64,000 nucleotides of DNA, from the NCBI RefSeq assembly GCF_019711435.1, contig NZ_JAIGNK010000002.1:62001-126000 (forward strand), in the 5' to 3' direction. The stretch comes from Qipengyuania polymorpha. Its GTDB lineage: Bacteria > Pseudomonadota > Alphaproteobacteria > Sphingomonadales > Sphingomonadaceae. The notes under the pieces were generated by a model, which worked only from the letters and a program-made list of their open reading frames with translations, made no database searches and was not told the DNA's origin. Below, piece after piece: positions 17,247 through 25,570 of this stretch. The position numbers and the translations under genes were made by a program. Positions within the stretch are counted from its first letter, which is position 1. Every line of letters begins with the position of its first letter.

Positions 17247-17914
17247 GCGGCCTGTCGAGCGATACCCGCAAATGGTTGGAGGACACTGGCTTCACCGTCG
17301 GGGACGAGAAACTGTGGCAGGCCGCGCTCACTCATGGCAGCATGGGCGAGAAGGACGATTACGAGCGGCTCGAATTCCTTGGCGACCGCGTACTGGGCCT
17401 GTCCATCGCGCATTGGCTTTACGAGCAGAGCGAGGCACCCGAAGGCAAGCTTGCCCAACGCCTCAACGCCATCGTCAGCCGCGAGATGTGCGCGACCGTG
17501 GCGCGTGGCATCGGCCTGGCCGACCACATGCGTATTTCTAAACAGGCGCGTGCTGATGGCGGCAAGGACAGCGACAACATCCTCGGCGACGTGATGGAAT
17601 CGCTGCTCGGTGCGCAGTTCCTCGACAATGGCTTCAAGAAATCGCGCAAGCTGGTACATATCCTCTGGCGTCCGGCGCTGGAAAGCGGCGCGGGCGAAAG
17701 CAAGCATCCCAAGAGCGCGCTGCAGGAATGGGCTGCGGGCAATCGCCGCAAGCCGCCGGAATACGAAGTGGTCGACCGGTCCGGTCCCGACCACGCCGCA
17801 CAATTCACCGTCCGCGTGAGCGTCCACAAGGTGGGCGAAGCGACCGGGACCGCCAACAGCAAGGGCGAAGCCGAGAAGGCCGCCGCCAAGAAATTCATGG
17901 AGAAGTTCGGATGA
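17243..17914 (+). CDS. rnc: ribonuclease III
   Basis: A 223-residue dsRNA endonuclease for rRNA and mRNA processing. The catalytic signature ERLEFLGDRVLGL is at residues 41-53, and the second acidic pair is in DVMESLLGAQFLD. The dsRNA-binding domain covers about 152-221 (PKSALQEWAAG, NSKGEAEKAAAKKFME). The start is the ATG at 17243, overlapping lepB by 4 nt. Longer upstream reading frame is possible but would run into lepB. It overlaps era by ATGA at 17911-17914, so all three are co-translated. Confidence 0.97.
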   Translation: MSGLSSDTRKWLEDTGFTVGDEKLWQAALTHGSMGEKDDYERLEFLGDRVLGLSIAHWLYEQSEAPEGKLAQRLNAIVSREMCATVARGIGLADHMRISKQARADGGKDSDNILGDVMESLLGAQFLDNGFKKSRKLVHILWRPALESGAGESKHPKSALQEWAAGNRRKPPEYEVVDRSGPDHAAQFTVRVSVHKVGEATGTANSKGEAEKAAAKKFMEKFG

Positions 17915-18813
17915 CCGAACACAAGACACATTGCGGCCTCGTCGCCGTCATCGGGGCCCCCAATGCGGGCAAGTCCACGCTGGTGAACCAGCTCGTCGGC
18001 CAGAAGGTCGCCATCACCAGCGCCAAGGCGCAGACGACGCGTGCGCGGATGCTCGGCATTGCGCTGCATGGTGATACGCAGATGGTGCTGGTCGATACGC
18101 CCGGTATTTTCTCGCCCAAGCGCAAGCTCGACCGCGCCATGGTCAGCGCGGCGTGGGACGGTGCGGACAGCGCCGATGCCGTGCTGCTGATGGTCGACCC
18201 CATCAAGCAGCGCCGCCACGAACTCGAGCCGCTGGTCGAAGCGCTGGCAAGCAGGCCGGAACGCAAGATCCTCGTGCTCAACAAGGTCGATGCGGCGAAG
18301 AAGGAGCCGCTCCTCGCTCTGGCGCAGGAACTGGGCGAGAAGGTCGAATTCTCGGAAGTGTATTTCGTCTCCGCGCTGACCGGCGATGGCGTGCCCGAAC
18401 TTAAAGAAGCGCTCGCGGGAATGATGCCCGAGGGCCCGTGGATGTATCCCGAGGACCAGGTCTCCGACGCCAGCGAACGCCTGCTCGCCACCGAAATCAC
18501 CCGCGAACAGCTCTACAAGCAGCTCCACGAGGAACTGCCCTACGACAGCGCGGTGCGGCCCGAGAAATACATCCAGCGCCCCGACGGCAGCGTGGAAATC
18601 CACCAGCAGATCGTGGTGATGCGCGACAACCAGCGTGCCATCGTGCTCGGCAAGGGCGGCAGCCGCATCAAGGCCATCGGCCAGGCGGCCCGCGAGGAAC
18701 TCTCCGAACTGCTAGGCCAGAAGGTCCACCTCTTCCTCCACGTCAAGACCGACGAGCGCTGGAGCGAGGACAAGGAGATGTTCGAGGAAATGGGGCTCGA
18801 GTGGAAGGGGTGA
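17911..18813 (+). CDS. era: GTPase Era
   Basis: A 300-residue ribosome-assembly GTPase that binds the 3' end of 16S rRNA. G1 GAPNAGKS is at 15-22, G2 region TTRARM, G3 DTPG, G4 NKVD and G5 VSAL. The C-terminal KH domain carries VLGKGGSRIKAIG. It is the last gene of the lepB-rnc-era operon. The DUF4010 gene starts 13 bases later and may be read through. Confidence 0.97.
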   Translation: MTEHKTHCGLVAVIGAPNAGKSTLVNQLVGQKVAITSAKAQTTRARMLGIALHGDTQMVLVDTPGIFSPKRKLDRAMVSAAWDGADSADAVLLMVDPIKQRRHELEPLVEALASRPERKILVLNKVDAAKKEPLLALAQELGEKVEFSEVYFVSALTGDGVPELKEALAGMMPEGPWMYPEDQVSDASERLLATEITREQLYKQLHEELPYDSAVRPEKYIQRPDGSVEIHQQIVVMRDNQRAIVLGKGGSRIKAIGQAAREELSELLGQKVHLFLHVKTDERWSEDKEMFEEMGLEWKG

Positions 18814-18826
18814 CGACCCAGGTCTG

Positions 18827-20080
18827 ATGGGCTGGAGCGAAGTCCTTTCGCATCTCGGTGCGGCGCTGGCGATCGGCCTCATGGTGGGGCTCGAGCGCGG
18901 CTGGAAGCTGCGTGATGCCGAGGATGGCCAGCGGGTGGCCGGGATCCGGACATTCACCCTGCTCGCCCTGACTGCCGGCATATCCGGCCTGCTGTCGGCG
19001 GCTGGCTATGAAATCATTGCCGGCATCATTATGGCGGGCGCGACTGCAATCATGGCACTCGGATATTCCCGCTCGGTGCTTGCCGATGGCAGGCCCGATG
19101 CGACATCGGCGATTGCCGCCATGGTCACGCTCGGCCTCGGCTTCCTTGCCGGGATCGGACAGGCGGCACCGGCTGTTGCCGGGGGCGCGGTGGTGACGCT
19201 GGCCCTTGCGCTGCGCAACGAAATGCACCGCTGGGTCGGTGCGCTCGACGAAGATGATATCAAGGCATTTGCGCGTTACGCGGTCATTGCACTGGCGGTC
19301 TTCCCCTTCCTGCCCGAGGGCCGCTTCGGCCCCTATGACGCTTGGGAGCCGCGCAACCTGTGGCTGGTGGTCATCATCGTCACCGGATTTTCCTTCGCCG
19401 GCTATGTCGCCAACCGCCTTTTCGGCGCGCGGCGCGGGACGATTGCGACGGCGGTGATCGGCGGGCTCTACAGTTCCACCGCCGTGACACATTCCTTCGC
19501 CCAGAAAATCGGCTCGGGCGCTGGCGCCGGAGCGGAAAATGCAGGCATCGCACTGGCGAGCGCGGTGATGTACCTGCGCGTCATCGTGCTGGTCGGGGTC
19601 CTTGCGACGAGCCTGCTGCCGCATTTCGTGATCGTCGTCGCACCGGCACTGGTAGTCGGCTTCGTCGTCGCATGGCGACTCTACTCGCGCGCTCCGTCGA
19701 CGACCGGCCCTGCCCCGCCGGGCAACCCCATCGCGCTGCTCCCGGCCCTTACCTTCGTGGCTTTCGTGGCAGGCGCCGCAGTGGCGGCACGCTGGGCGCA
19801 GGGTGAATTCGGCGAACAGGGTATCGCGATCCTGCTCCTGCTGATGGGAAGCATGGACGTGGACGCTGCTATCGTGACCGCAGGCGGCCTCGAACCCGGC
19901 ACCATCGCCCCGCAGCTGGCCGCGCTGGCGATCGCGGGGACGATCCTTGCCAATATGTCGGTCAAGCTGGGTGTGACGCTGGCCTATGGAAAGCGTGAGG
20001 CACGTCCCGCAGCACTGGCTTTGGCTGCAAGCATGCTCGCGCTGACGGCGAGCCTGGTCGTGGGCTACCTCGGACTGTGA
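18827..20080 (+). CDS. MgtC/DUF4010 family membrane protein
   Basis: A 417-residue polytopic protein with about twelve hydrophobic helices. The N-terminal third is MgtC/SapB-like (IGLMVGLERGWKLRD, GIRTFTLLALTAGISGLL), with the conserved ER-W and RTF positions. The C-terminal two thirds match DUF4010 (GGLYSSTAVTHSFAQ, and MGSMDVDAAIVTAGG with a buried Asp pair in a membrane helix). Its function is unknown; a transport or magnesium-stress role is only by analogy to MgtC. It follows era closely on the same strand. Confidence 0.85.
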   Translation: MGWSEVLSHLGAALAIGLMVGLERGWKLRDAEDGQRVAGIRTFTLLALTAGISGLLSAAGYEIIAGIIMAGATAIMALGYSRSVLADGRPDATSAIAAMVTLGLGFLAGIGQAAPAVAGGAVVTLALALRNEMHRWVGALDEDDIKAFARYAVIALAVFPFLPEGRFGPYDAWEPRNLWLVVIIVTGFSFAGYVANRLFGARRGTIATAVIGGLYSSTAVTHSFAQKIGSGAGAGAENAGIALASAVMYLRVIVLVGVLATSLLPHFVIVVAPALVVGFVVAWRLYSRAPSTTGPAPPGNPIALLPALTFVAFVAGAAVAARWAQGEFGEQGIAILLLLMGSMDVDAAIVTAGGLEPGTIAPQLAALAIAGTILANMSVKLGVTLAYGKREARPAALALAASMLALTASLVVGYLGL

Positions 20081-20202
20081 TGCAGGAGGAACGAGCTCGC
20101 ATCTAGGCCATCAGCGAGCCGGGCGGGAGGAACCGAGCGGGCTCCCGGATGAGAAGGTCGACCTCTTCTCACACTTCCAAACCATGGCACGCTGGAGCGC
20201 GG
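20081..20202. other. convergent gap with two inverted repeats
   Basis: The 122-bp gap separates the DUF4010 gene from the TonB-C-like pseudogene, which end towards each other. It holds a near-perfect dyad TGAGAAGG-TCGA-CCTCTTCTCA (20150-20171, two extra bases in the right arm) and, before it, CGGGAG (20124-20129) facing CTCCCG (20142-20147). Neither is followed by a T-run, but placement suggests a bidirectional termination region. Confidence 0.45.
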
Positions 20203-20856
20203 TCAATCCGCAACAAGGAAGGCCACCTTCATATTGCGGTCATAGGCTCTAGCCTGGCCGTCAGCATCTGAGATTTCGCCCACATTTGATCCAGATAGGG
20301 CATCGCAGGCAGCCTTACCGAACGGTCCGTCATCCGACCCGGGATTGATGCATGAGGTAACCACGCCGGTTTCCGATACCTCTACGACCACATCAATCTC
20401 GTGCTTCTCTCCATACCCCGCCGGAAGCCCTGCAACCGAGATCTCCATATCCGGAGGTGTAGTGTACTGGCTTGCAAGGTCCCCCATCTTGGAACCCGGC
20501 AGGACCATTTTGGTGTGTCCAACGAATTTCCCGAAGGAATCCTGGCCAGCAGCATTTTTCGCGGGCTGCATTTGAACACGCTTGTATTGCTTTCAAATTT
20601 CCCTGGCCAGCCTTTCGCTGCCGACAGAATCCAGAACCGTGCATTCGTAGACCCGACCACGCGGGTCCACGCGCAATTCGAATATGACGAACACTGAGGC
20701 TTCTGCACGAAGCGCCCAGAGCGGATAATCTACGTTGCGCGACAAATCGTCAGGCAGCTGCGGACCCGAAGCGGCGGTAAGTGCTGCAATCATGGCGGAA
20801 GCAAGGGACAAGATCATGATTACCAACTGAACTGCTGTTCGCAGGAAATTAAGCAA
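20203..20856 (-). pseudogene. tandem TonB-C-like secreted protein interrupted by an in-frame TGA
   Basis: A 218-codon frame with an N-terminal hydrophobic signal (LVIMILSLASAMIAALTA) and two TonB-C-like modules. Module 1 has GRVYEC (Cys72) and stops at codon 88 (TGA, 20593-20595). The same frame continues without further interruption: QMQPAKNAAGQD, MVLPGSK, then module 2 with GVVTSC (codon 169) and KAAC (184). The two modules have the same architecture, and the TGA falls where module 2 has its second Cys (16 versus 15 positions after the first), so the ancestral codon was probably TGC or TGT. The start may be TTG 20856 or ATG 20817. It is most simply a recent nonsense mutation; sequencing error, readthrough or recoding are alternatives. 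Confidence 0.7.
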
Positions 20857-20916
20857 ATTCCGGTCGCCGCCCTAGCCATTTCCCTCGTCGGGGGCAGCTT
20901 AGTAGCTTATTGGAAT

Positions 20917-21099
20917 CTAGCGCTTTTTCGCCACCTTTATCTTGTTCTTCTTGGCAAAGTCCTTGGTGGATTCCTCACTGCGATTCAGCGCCTTGGCGAT
21001 CTGCTTGAGGCCCTGGCCCTTGCCGGCGAGGGTGCGGAGCTGGCCCGCCTCCTCGCCCGTCCAGGGTTGCTTGTGCCTTTCGAAACGCTCCTTGCCCAT
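20917..21099 (-). CDS. Myb/SANT-like microprotein coupled to topA
   Basis: A 60-residue basic protein. PWTGEEAGQLRTLAGKG (12-28) followed by QIAKALNRSEESTKDFAKK (33-51) has the spacing of a three-helix Myb/SANT or homeodomain-like HTH: a Trp in helix 1, acidic residues, then the IAKALNRS recognition region. The C-terminus is Lys-rich (KKNKIKVAKKR). Its ATG overlaps the topA stop as TGATG (21097-21101), so it is made only after topA translation. DNA binding is inferred; a link to supercoiling control is suggested by coupling alone. Confidence 0.8.
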   Translation of the reverse strand: MGKERFERHKQPWTGEEAGQLRTLAGKGQGLKQIAKALNRSEESTKDFAKKNKIKVAKKR

Positions 21100-23666
21100 C
21101 AGTCCGGCTTTTTCTTGGCGGCGGGCTTCTTCTTCGCCGCAGCCTTCTTGGGCGCCGCCTTCTTCTTTGCCGGGGCCTTCTTCTTCGTCTTCTTCTTCGC
21201 CGGGCCCTTCGCCGCGCGGGCATCGATCAGTTCGATGGCCTGCGCCTCGGTCACATCCTCGGGCTTCACGTCCTTGGGGATGGTGGCGTTGGTGGTGCCG
21301 TCGGTCACATAGGGGCCGTAGCGGCCCGGCATGACCTTGATTTCACCGCCGCTGGTCGGATGCTCGCCGAGTGTCTTGATGGGTTCCGCCTTGCCGCGCC
21401 CGCCGCCCTTGCGGTTGGCAGCCTCCGCGAGCAGCGAGACGGCTGCATTCATGCCGGTCTCGAAGACATCGCGCGTGCTGGCCAGCTTGGCATACTTGCC
21501 ATCGTGGCGCAGATAGGGACCGTAACGGCCGATGGCGGCCTCGATTTCCTTGCCGGTTTCGGGATGCGCGCCGACGATGCGCGGGAGGCTGAGGAGCTTC
21601 AGCGCCCATTCGAGATCGAAATCGTCGAGGTCCTTGGGGATGCTCGCGCGCTTGGCCTCCTTGCCCTCGCCCAGCTGAATGTAAGGGCCGAAGCGGCCCG
21701 TCTTGCGCTCGACCGGGAGGCCCGTTTCGGGGTCCTTGCCCATCACGCCGTCATCGGCTCCATCGTCCCCGTCGCTGCCCGGCTTGGCGAACTGGCGGGT
21801 GAACTTGCACTCGGGGTAGTTTGCGCAGGCGACGAAGGCACCATAGCGACCACCGCGCAGCGCAAGGCGTCCGCCATCGCGGCCTTCGGTTTCGCATAGC
21901 GGGCAATGGCGCGGGTCCTTGCCATCGGCGCGTTCGGGGAAGAGATAGTCGGCGAGGAAATCGTCGAGCACCTCGGTCACTTCCGAGGGCTTTTTCTCCA
22001 TGATCTCTTCGGTCTTCGGTTTGAAGTCCTTCCAAAATTCGGCGAGCAGCTTCTTCCACTCCTCGCGCCCGTCCGAAACCGTATCGAGTTCATCTTCCAT
22101 CCCGGCGGTGAAATCGAAGGACACGTATTTCTCGAAAAAGCGTTCGAGAAACGCCGTGAGGAGGCGCCCCGATTCCTCTGCAAAGAAACGGTTTTTCTCC
22201 ATCCGGACATAGTTGCGGTCGCGTAGCGTCTGGAGCGTGGAGGCATAGGTCGAAGGCCGCCCGATGCCGAGTTCCTCGAGCCTTTTCACAAGGCTCGCCT
22301 CGCTGAAACGCGGCGGCGGCTGGGTGAAATGCTGGTTGGCTTCGACTGCCTTCTTCAGCGGGCTGTCGCCCTTGCTGACGTTCGGCAGCAGGCCGTCCTC
22401 GTCGTCCTCCGAAGGCTCGTCACGGCCTTCCTGGTAGACGGCGAAATAGCCGGGGAATTTCACCACCTGGCCGGTCGCGCGCAGCTCGTGCTTGCCGGTG
22501 CCGTCGCGTAGCGTGATGGTGGTGCGCTCAAGATTGGCCGAGGCCATCTGGCTCGCCATCGCGCGCTTGAAAATGAGGTCGTAGAGCTTGGCCTCGTCGC
22601 CCGAACCGGCGCGGTCCTTGCGGAAATCGGTCGGACGGATGGCCTCATGGGCCTCCTGCGCATTCTTGGCCTTGGTCGAATAGAACCGCGGCTTGTCGGG
22701 CAGGTAATAGGCATCGTAGCGGTCGGCGATGGCCTTGCGGCAGGCATCGATGGCGCTGCCGTCCATCTGCACACCGTCAGTACGCATATAGGTGATATGT
22801 CCCGCCTCGTAGAGCGACTGGGCTAGGCGCATGGTGTGGCTGGCCGAATAGCCCAGCTTGCGCGATGCCTCCTGCTGCAAAGTCGAGGTGGTGAACGGCG
22901 GCGCTGGGCTGCGCTTCAAGGGCTTGGTTTCGATTTCCTCGACCGTGAAGCGCGCATCCTCGACCGCCTTCTTCGCGGCCTTGGCGCTGCCCTCATCCCC
23001 GAGGGTCAGCTTCTGCAGCTTCTTGCCGTCATACTTGACGAGCCGCGCGTCGAACTGGGTCCCGTCCTGTTCCAGCTTGGCGAGGACCGACCAGTATTCG
23101 TCGGCCTTGAAGTGTTCGATTTCGATTTCGCGGTCGACGATGAGGCGCAGCGCCACCGACTGCACGCGGCCCGCGCTCTTGGCGCCCGGCAAGCGTCGCC
23201 ACAGCACCGGCGAGAGCGTGAAGCCGTAGAGATAGTCCAGCGCGCGGCGGGCGAGATAGGCGTCGATAAGGTCCTGGTCGAGCTCGCGCGGGGACTTCAT
23301 CGCATCGGTGACGGCCGCCTTGGTAATCGCGTTGAAGGTGACGCGGTCGACCTTCTCGGGCAGCGCCTTCCGCTTGGCGAGCAGTTCACGCACGTGCCAG
23401 CTGATGGCTTCGCCTTCGCGGTCAGGGTCGGTCGCGAGGACGAGGCGGTCGGCCTTCTTCGCGTTGTCGCTGATTTCCTTGAAGCGGCTCTGCTTGTCCC
23501 GATAGAGTTCCCAGTCCATCGCGAAGTCCTCGTCCGGGCGCACGCTGCCATCCTTGGGCGGCAGGTCGCGGACATGGCCGTAGGAAGCGAGGACCTTGAA
23601 GTCCTTGCCGAGGTATTTCTCGATGGTTTTCGCCTTTGCCGGCGACTCTACGATGACCAGTTGCAT
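21099..23666 (-). CDS. topA: DNA topoisomerase I (type IA)
   Basis: An 855-residue enzyme relaxing negative supercoils. The TOPRIM domain at the N-terminus has VESPAKAKTIEKYL and DPDREGEAIS (80-89). The catalytic tyrosine is Y293 in HITYMRTDG, and ARRALDYLYG lies near 139-148. The C-terminus has one Cys4 zinc ribbon (CPLCETEG and CANYPEC), then three repeats of the RFGPYIQLG/RYGPYLR/RYGPYV type, and finally a histone-H1-like tail of Lys, Ala and Pro (PAKKK repeats) from about residue 820. Such tails are known in alphaproteobacterial TopA and probably bind DNA. It is translationally coupled to the 60-residue SANT-like gene. Confidence 0.97.
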   Translation of the reverse strand: MQLVIVESPAKAKTIEKYLGKDFKVLASYGHVRDLPPKDGSVRPDEDFAMDWELYRDKQSRFKEISDNAKKADRLVLATDPDREGEAISWHVRELLAKRKALPEKVDRVTFNAITKAAVTDAMKSPRELDQDLIDAYLARRALDYLYGFTLSPVLWRRLPGAKSAGRVQSVALRLIVDREIEIEHFKADEYWSVLAKLEQDGTQFDARLVKYDGKKLQKLTLGDEGSAKAAKKAVEDARFTVEEIETKPLKRSPAPPFTTSTLQQEASRKLGYSASHTMRLAQSLYEAGHITYMRTDGVQMDGSAIDACRKAIADRYDAYYLPDKPRFYSTKAKNAQEAHEAIRPTDFRKDRAGSGDEAKLYDLIFKRAMASQMASANLERTTITLRDGTGKHELRATGQVVKFPGYFAVYQEGRDEPSEDDEDGLLPNVSKGDSPLKKAVEANQHFTQPPPRFSEASLVKRLEELGIGRPSTYASTLQTLRDRNYVRMEKNRFFAEESGRLLTAFLERFFEKYVSFDFTAGMEDELDTVSDGREEWKKLLAEFWKDFKPKTEEIMEKKPSEVTEVLDDFLADYLFPERADGKDPRHCPLCETEGRDGGRLALRGGRYGAFVACANYPECKFTRQFAKPGSDGDDGADDGVMGKDPETGLPVERKTGRFGPYIQLGEGKEAKRASIPKDLDDFDLEWALKLLSLPRIVGAHPETGKEIEAAIGRYGPYLRHDGKYAKLASTRDVFETGMNAAVSLLAEAANRKGGGRGKAEPIKTLGEHPTSGGEIKVMPGRYGPYVTDGTTNATIPKDVKPEDVTEAQAIELIDARAAKGPAKKKTKKKAPAKKKAAPKKAAAKKKPAAKKKPD

Positions 23667-23747
23667 GAGGTGTAAAATTCGTCCCTTACGTGTGCGTATG
23701 CGTATACGCGCGAAAATGGGGACTGCTCCCGAGACCCGTCAAGCAAC

Positions 23748-23782
23748 AAAAAACCCGGAGCGGCACGAGGGCACGCTCCGGG
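23748..23782 (-). terminator. intrinsic terminator after the VWA gene
   Basis: On the minus strand CCCGGAGCG (complement of 23774-23782), an 11-base loop, CGCTCCGGG (23754-23762) and then TTTTTT (23748-23753): a perfect 9-bp GC-rich stem with a six-T tail, located about 110 bases after the VWA gene stop. It separates that gene from topA. Confidence 0.92.
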
Positions 23783-23862
23783 ATAAAGGAAAAGGACTTG
23801 CTCGAAACCGGGCAGGCCCTTCGGGTCGCAGGGACCGGATAGACGGCCCGCCCCCGAAAGGC

Positions 23863-23880
23863 CCCACCCAATTGGGTGGG
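23863..23880. repeat. 18-bp perfect palindrome downstream of the VWA gene
   Basis: CCCACCCAATTGGGTGGG is a loopless perfect palindrome 10 bases after the stop codon of the VWA gene. In RNA it would fold as a 7-bp stem with an AATT loop on either strand. With the terminator at 23748-23782 it gives two successive 3' hairpins. It could alternatively be a dimeric protein binding site. Confidence 0.55.
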
Positions 23881-23890
23881 TTCGGATAAT

Positions 23891-25483
23891 TCAGCCCTGT
23901 GTTTCTTCGCGCACCTGCTGGGCGAAACCGGGCGGAAGGATGCATTTGCCCGCATCATACTGCCCGACCGCGCGGATGACCTCGTTCTTCTCCGGTTCGA
24001 TACGGCGGCCCGAAATCTGGCTGTCGATGACGCGCCGGAGCAGCTGGTCGAGGCGGGTGACGAGGTAGCAGTCGATGGCAGGCTTGGCATGCGGGTTGCC
24101 GATGCCGCTGTCGTCGGTGAGGAAGGTGTAACGCGACTGGGTGGCCGCAGCCATGGCGCGCATCACGTATTCGGCCACGTCCGCCACGCCCGATGCGCCG
24201 ACAGGCACGACATGGACGCGGTTTGCGCGCAAATGTTCGGCTGCGAGCCAGGTCTGCGGGATGTCCGCATCATGCGGCGGGGCATCGCCGACGAGCAGCA
24301 GTGATTTGACCGCATCGCCGCGCCATTCGAGCTGCGCGGCACGGACCAGCGCGTCCTGCATGGCCTCCTCGTAATCACCGCCGCCTCCTGCGTATTGCGC
24401 GGCGAGGCGAGTCTGGGCGCGGGCGACGTCGCTGTCGAAGTCGAAGGTCTGGGTGACGAAGTCATCGCCCTCGTCGCGGTAGAAGCTGAAGGCGACGCGG
24501 ATATCGATATCCTTGTGACGCGCCTCGAGCTGGTCGATGATGCTGCGCAGCTCCGCCTGGAGGTAGCGCAGTTCGTCGCTCATCGAGCCGGTCACATCGA
24601 CCACCAGCGCAAGGTCCAGCTTGCGTACCGCGGTGGCGGCAGAGGAGGTGCGGATGGTGACGCTCTGCGCGCCTGCCTCCTCGGCCAGCCGCACGACGCG
24701 CCATTCGCTGCCGCCGGCGCGAACCCACACGGTGTCGCTCAGCCGGTCGAGGCCGGGGAAGAACACCGCGCTGCCATCGGCAACCGAGTTGAGCGTGATG
24801 GAATTGCCATCCTCGCAACGGATTTCGATGGGCATGAAGGGCACGGCCTGCCCGCGTGCGTCCTTTGCTTCGACTCGCAGGATGCGCGAGGTGTCGAGCC
24901 GCGGGAGGGCAGCGACACGCTGGCCGAGATCGGTCTTGCGGACGTAGTCGGCGTAAAGCTCGGGGTTGAGCAGATCGTCATGCTCGCCTGCGGTGAGGAG
25001 GCCGCTCTGCGGAGCAGGCTGCGGCGGGCGCGGCGGCATGATGGGCGGCGGGGGATAGCCGGGCATGGAGCGCGAGGCGCCTGCGCTGTCAGCTGCTTCT
25101 TCGGCGGTATCCACGGTCGCCGTCGCCGGTACGTCGCGCGAAGTCGTTTCCCCGCGCGAACCAGTGACGACGATGCGCTCGCCATCGCCCTTCGCAGATG
25201 CGCCGGGTGCAGGAGGCGGTGGGGGCGCCATTGCCGGAGGAGGCGGAGCAGGAGCGGCCTCCATCGTCGCCATTGCGCGGACACGAGGATGCGGTCCCTG
25301 CTGCTGGTTGACCACCGCCTCCTTGCCGAGGTCGGGCAAAGGCGCAGGCGTACGGCAATAGGTCGCCGCCGCACGCCGCTCGGGCGGCATCGTGGTCATC
25401 GCAGGGTCTGCTTGCGCCTGCAGGCTCGCCGGTCCGGGGACCAGCATCGACATCATGCAGGCGCCGGCCACAAATTTCTTCAT
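23891..25483 (-). CDS. secreted proline-rich von Willebrand factor A domain protein
   Basis: A 530-residue exported protein (signal peptide about 1-24; GGGGAGAG upstream supports ATG 25483 over the earlier in-frame codon). Residues 75-165 are Pro/Ala-rich and low in complexity, containing IVVTGSR (104-110), which closely resembles the plug-start motif of TonB-dependent receptors. A beta-rich middle (residues 195-280) precedes a VWA domain from about 288 with the MIDAS motif DVTGS (296-300), followed by YRDEGDDFV and GGGGDYEEAM typical of VWA proteins. It is probably a periplasmic or surface adhesion or scaffold protein; the binding partner is unknown. A strong terminator follows it. Confidence 0.87.
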   Translation of the reverse strand: MKKFVAGACMMSMLVPGPASLQAQADPAMTTMPPERRAAATYCRTPAPLPDLGKEAVVNQQQGPHPRVRAMATMEAAPAPPPPAMAPPPPPAPGASAKGDGERIVVTGSRGETTSRDVPATATVDTAEEAADSAGASRSMPGYPPPPIMPPRPPQPAPQSGLLTAGEHDDLLNPELYADYVRKTDLGQRVAALPRLDTSRILRVEAKDARGQAVPFMPIEIRCEDGNSITLNSVADGSAVFFPGLDRLSDTVWVRAGGSEWRVVRLAEEAGAQSVTIRTSSAATAVRKLDLALVVDVTGSMSDELRYLQAELRSIIDQLEARHKDIDIRVAFSFYRDEGDDFVTQTFDFDSDVARAQTRLAAQYAGGGGDYEEAMQDALVRAAQLEWRGDAVKSLLLVGDAPPHDADIPQTWLAAEHLRANRVHVVPVGASGVADVAEYVMRAMAAATQSRYTFLTDDSGIGNPHAKPAIDCYLVTRLDQLLRRVIDSQISGRRIEPEKNEVIRAVGQYDAGKCILPPGFAQQVREETQG

Positions 25484-25570
25484 CACGACTCTCCCCTTGA
25501 ATGTGAAATGATACTCTATCACATTTCATCGGGGAGGAAAGATGAACGCTGGCTGACAGCGACCATTTAA

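Noticed and set aside
20593-20595. Selenocysteine codon in the TonB-C-like gene
   Set aside because: A TGA at a Cys position is compatible with Sec, but there is no visible SECIS stem right after it that I can support, no sel genes in the window, and nonsense mutation is simpler; kept only as a checkable alternative.
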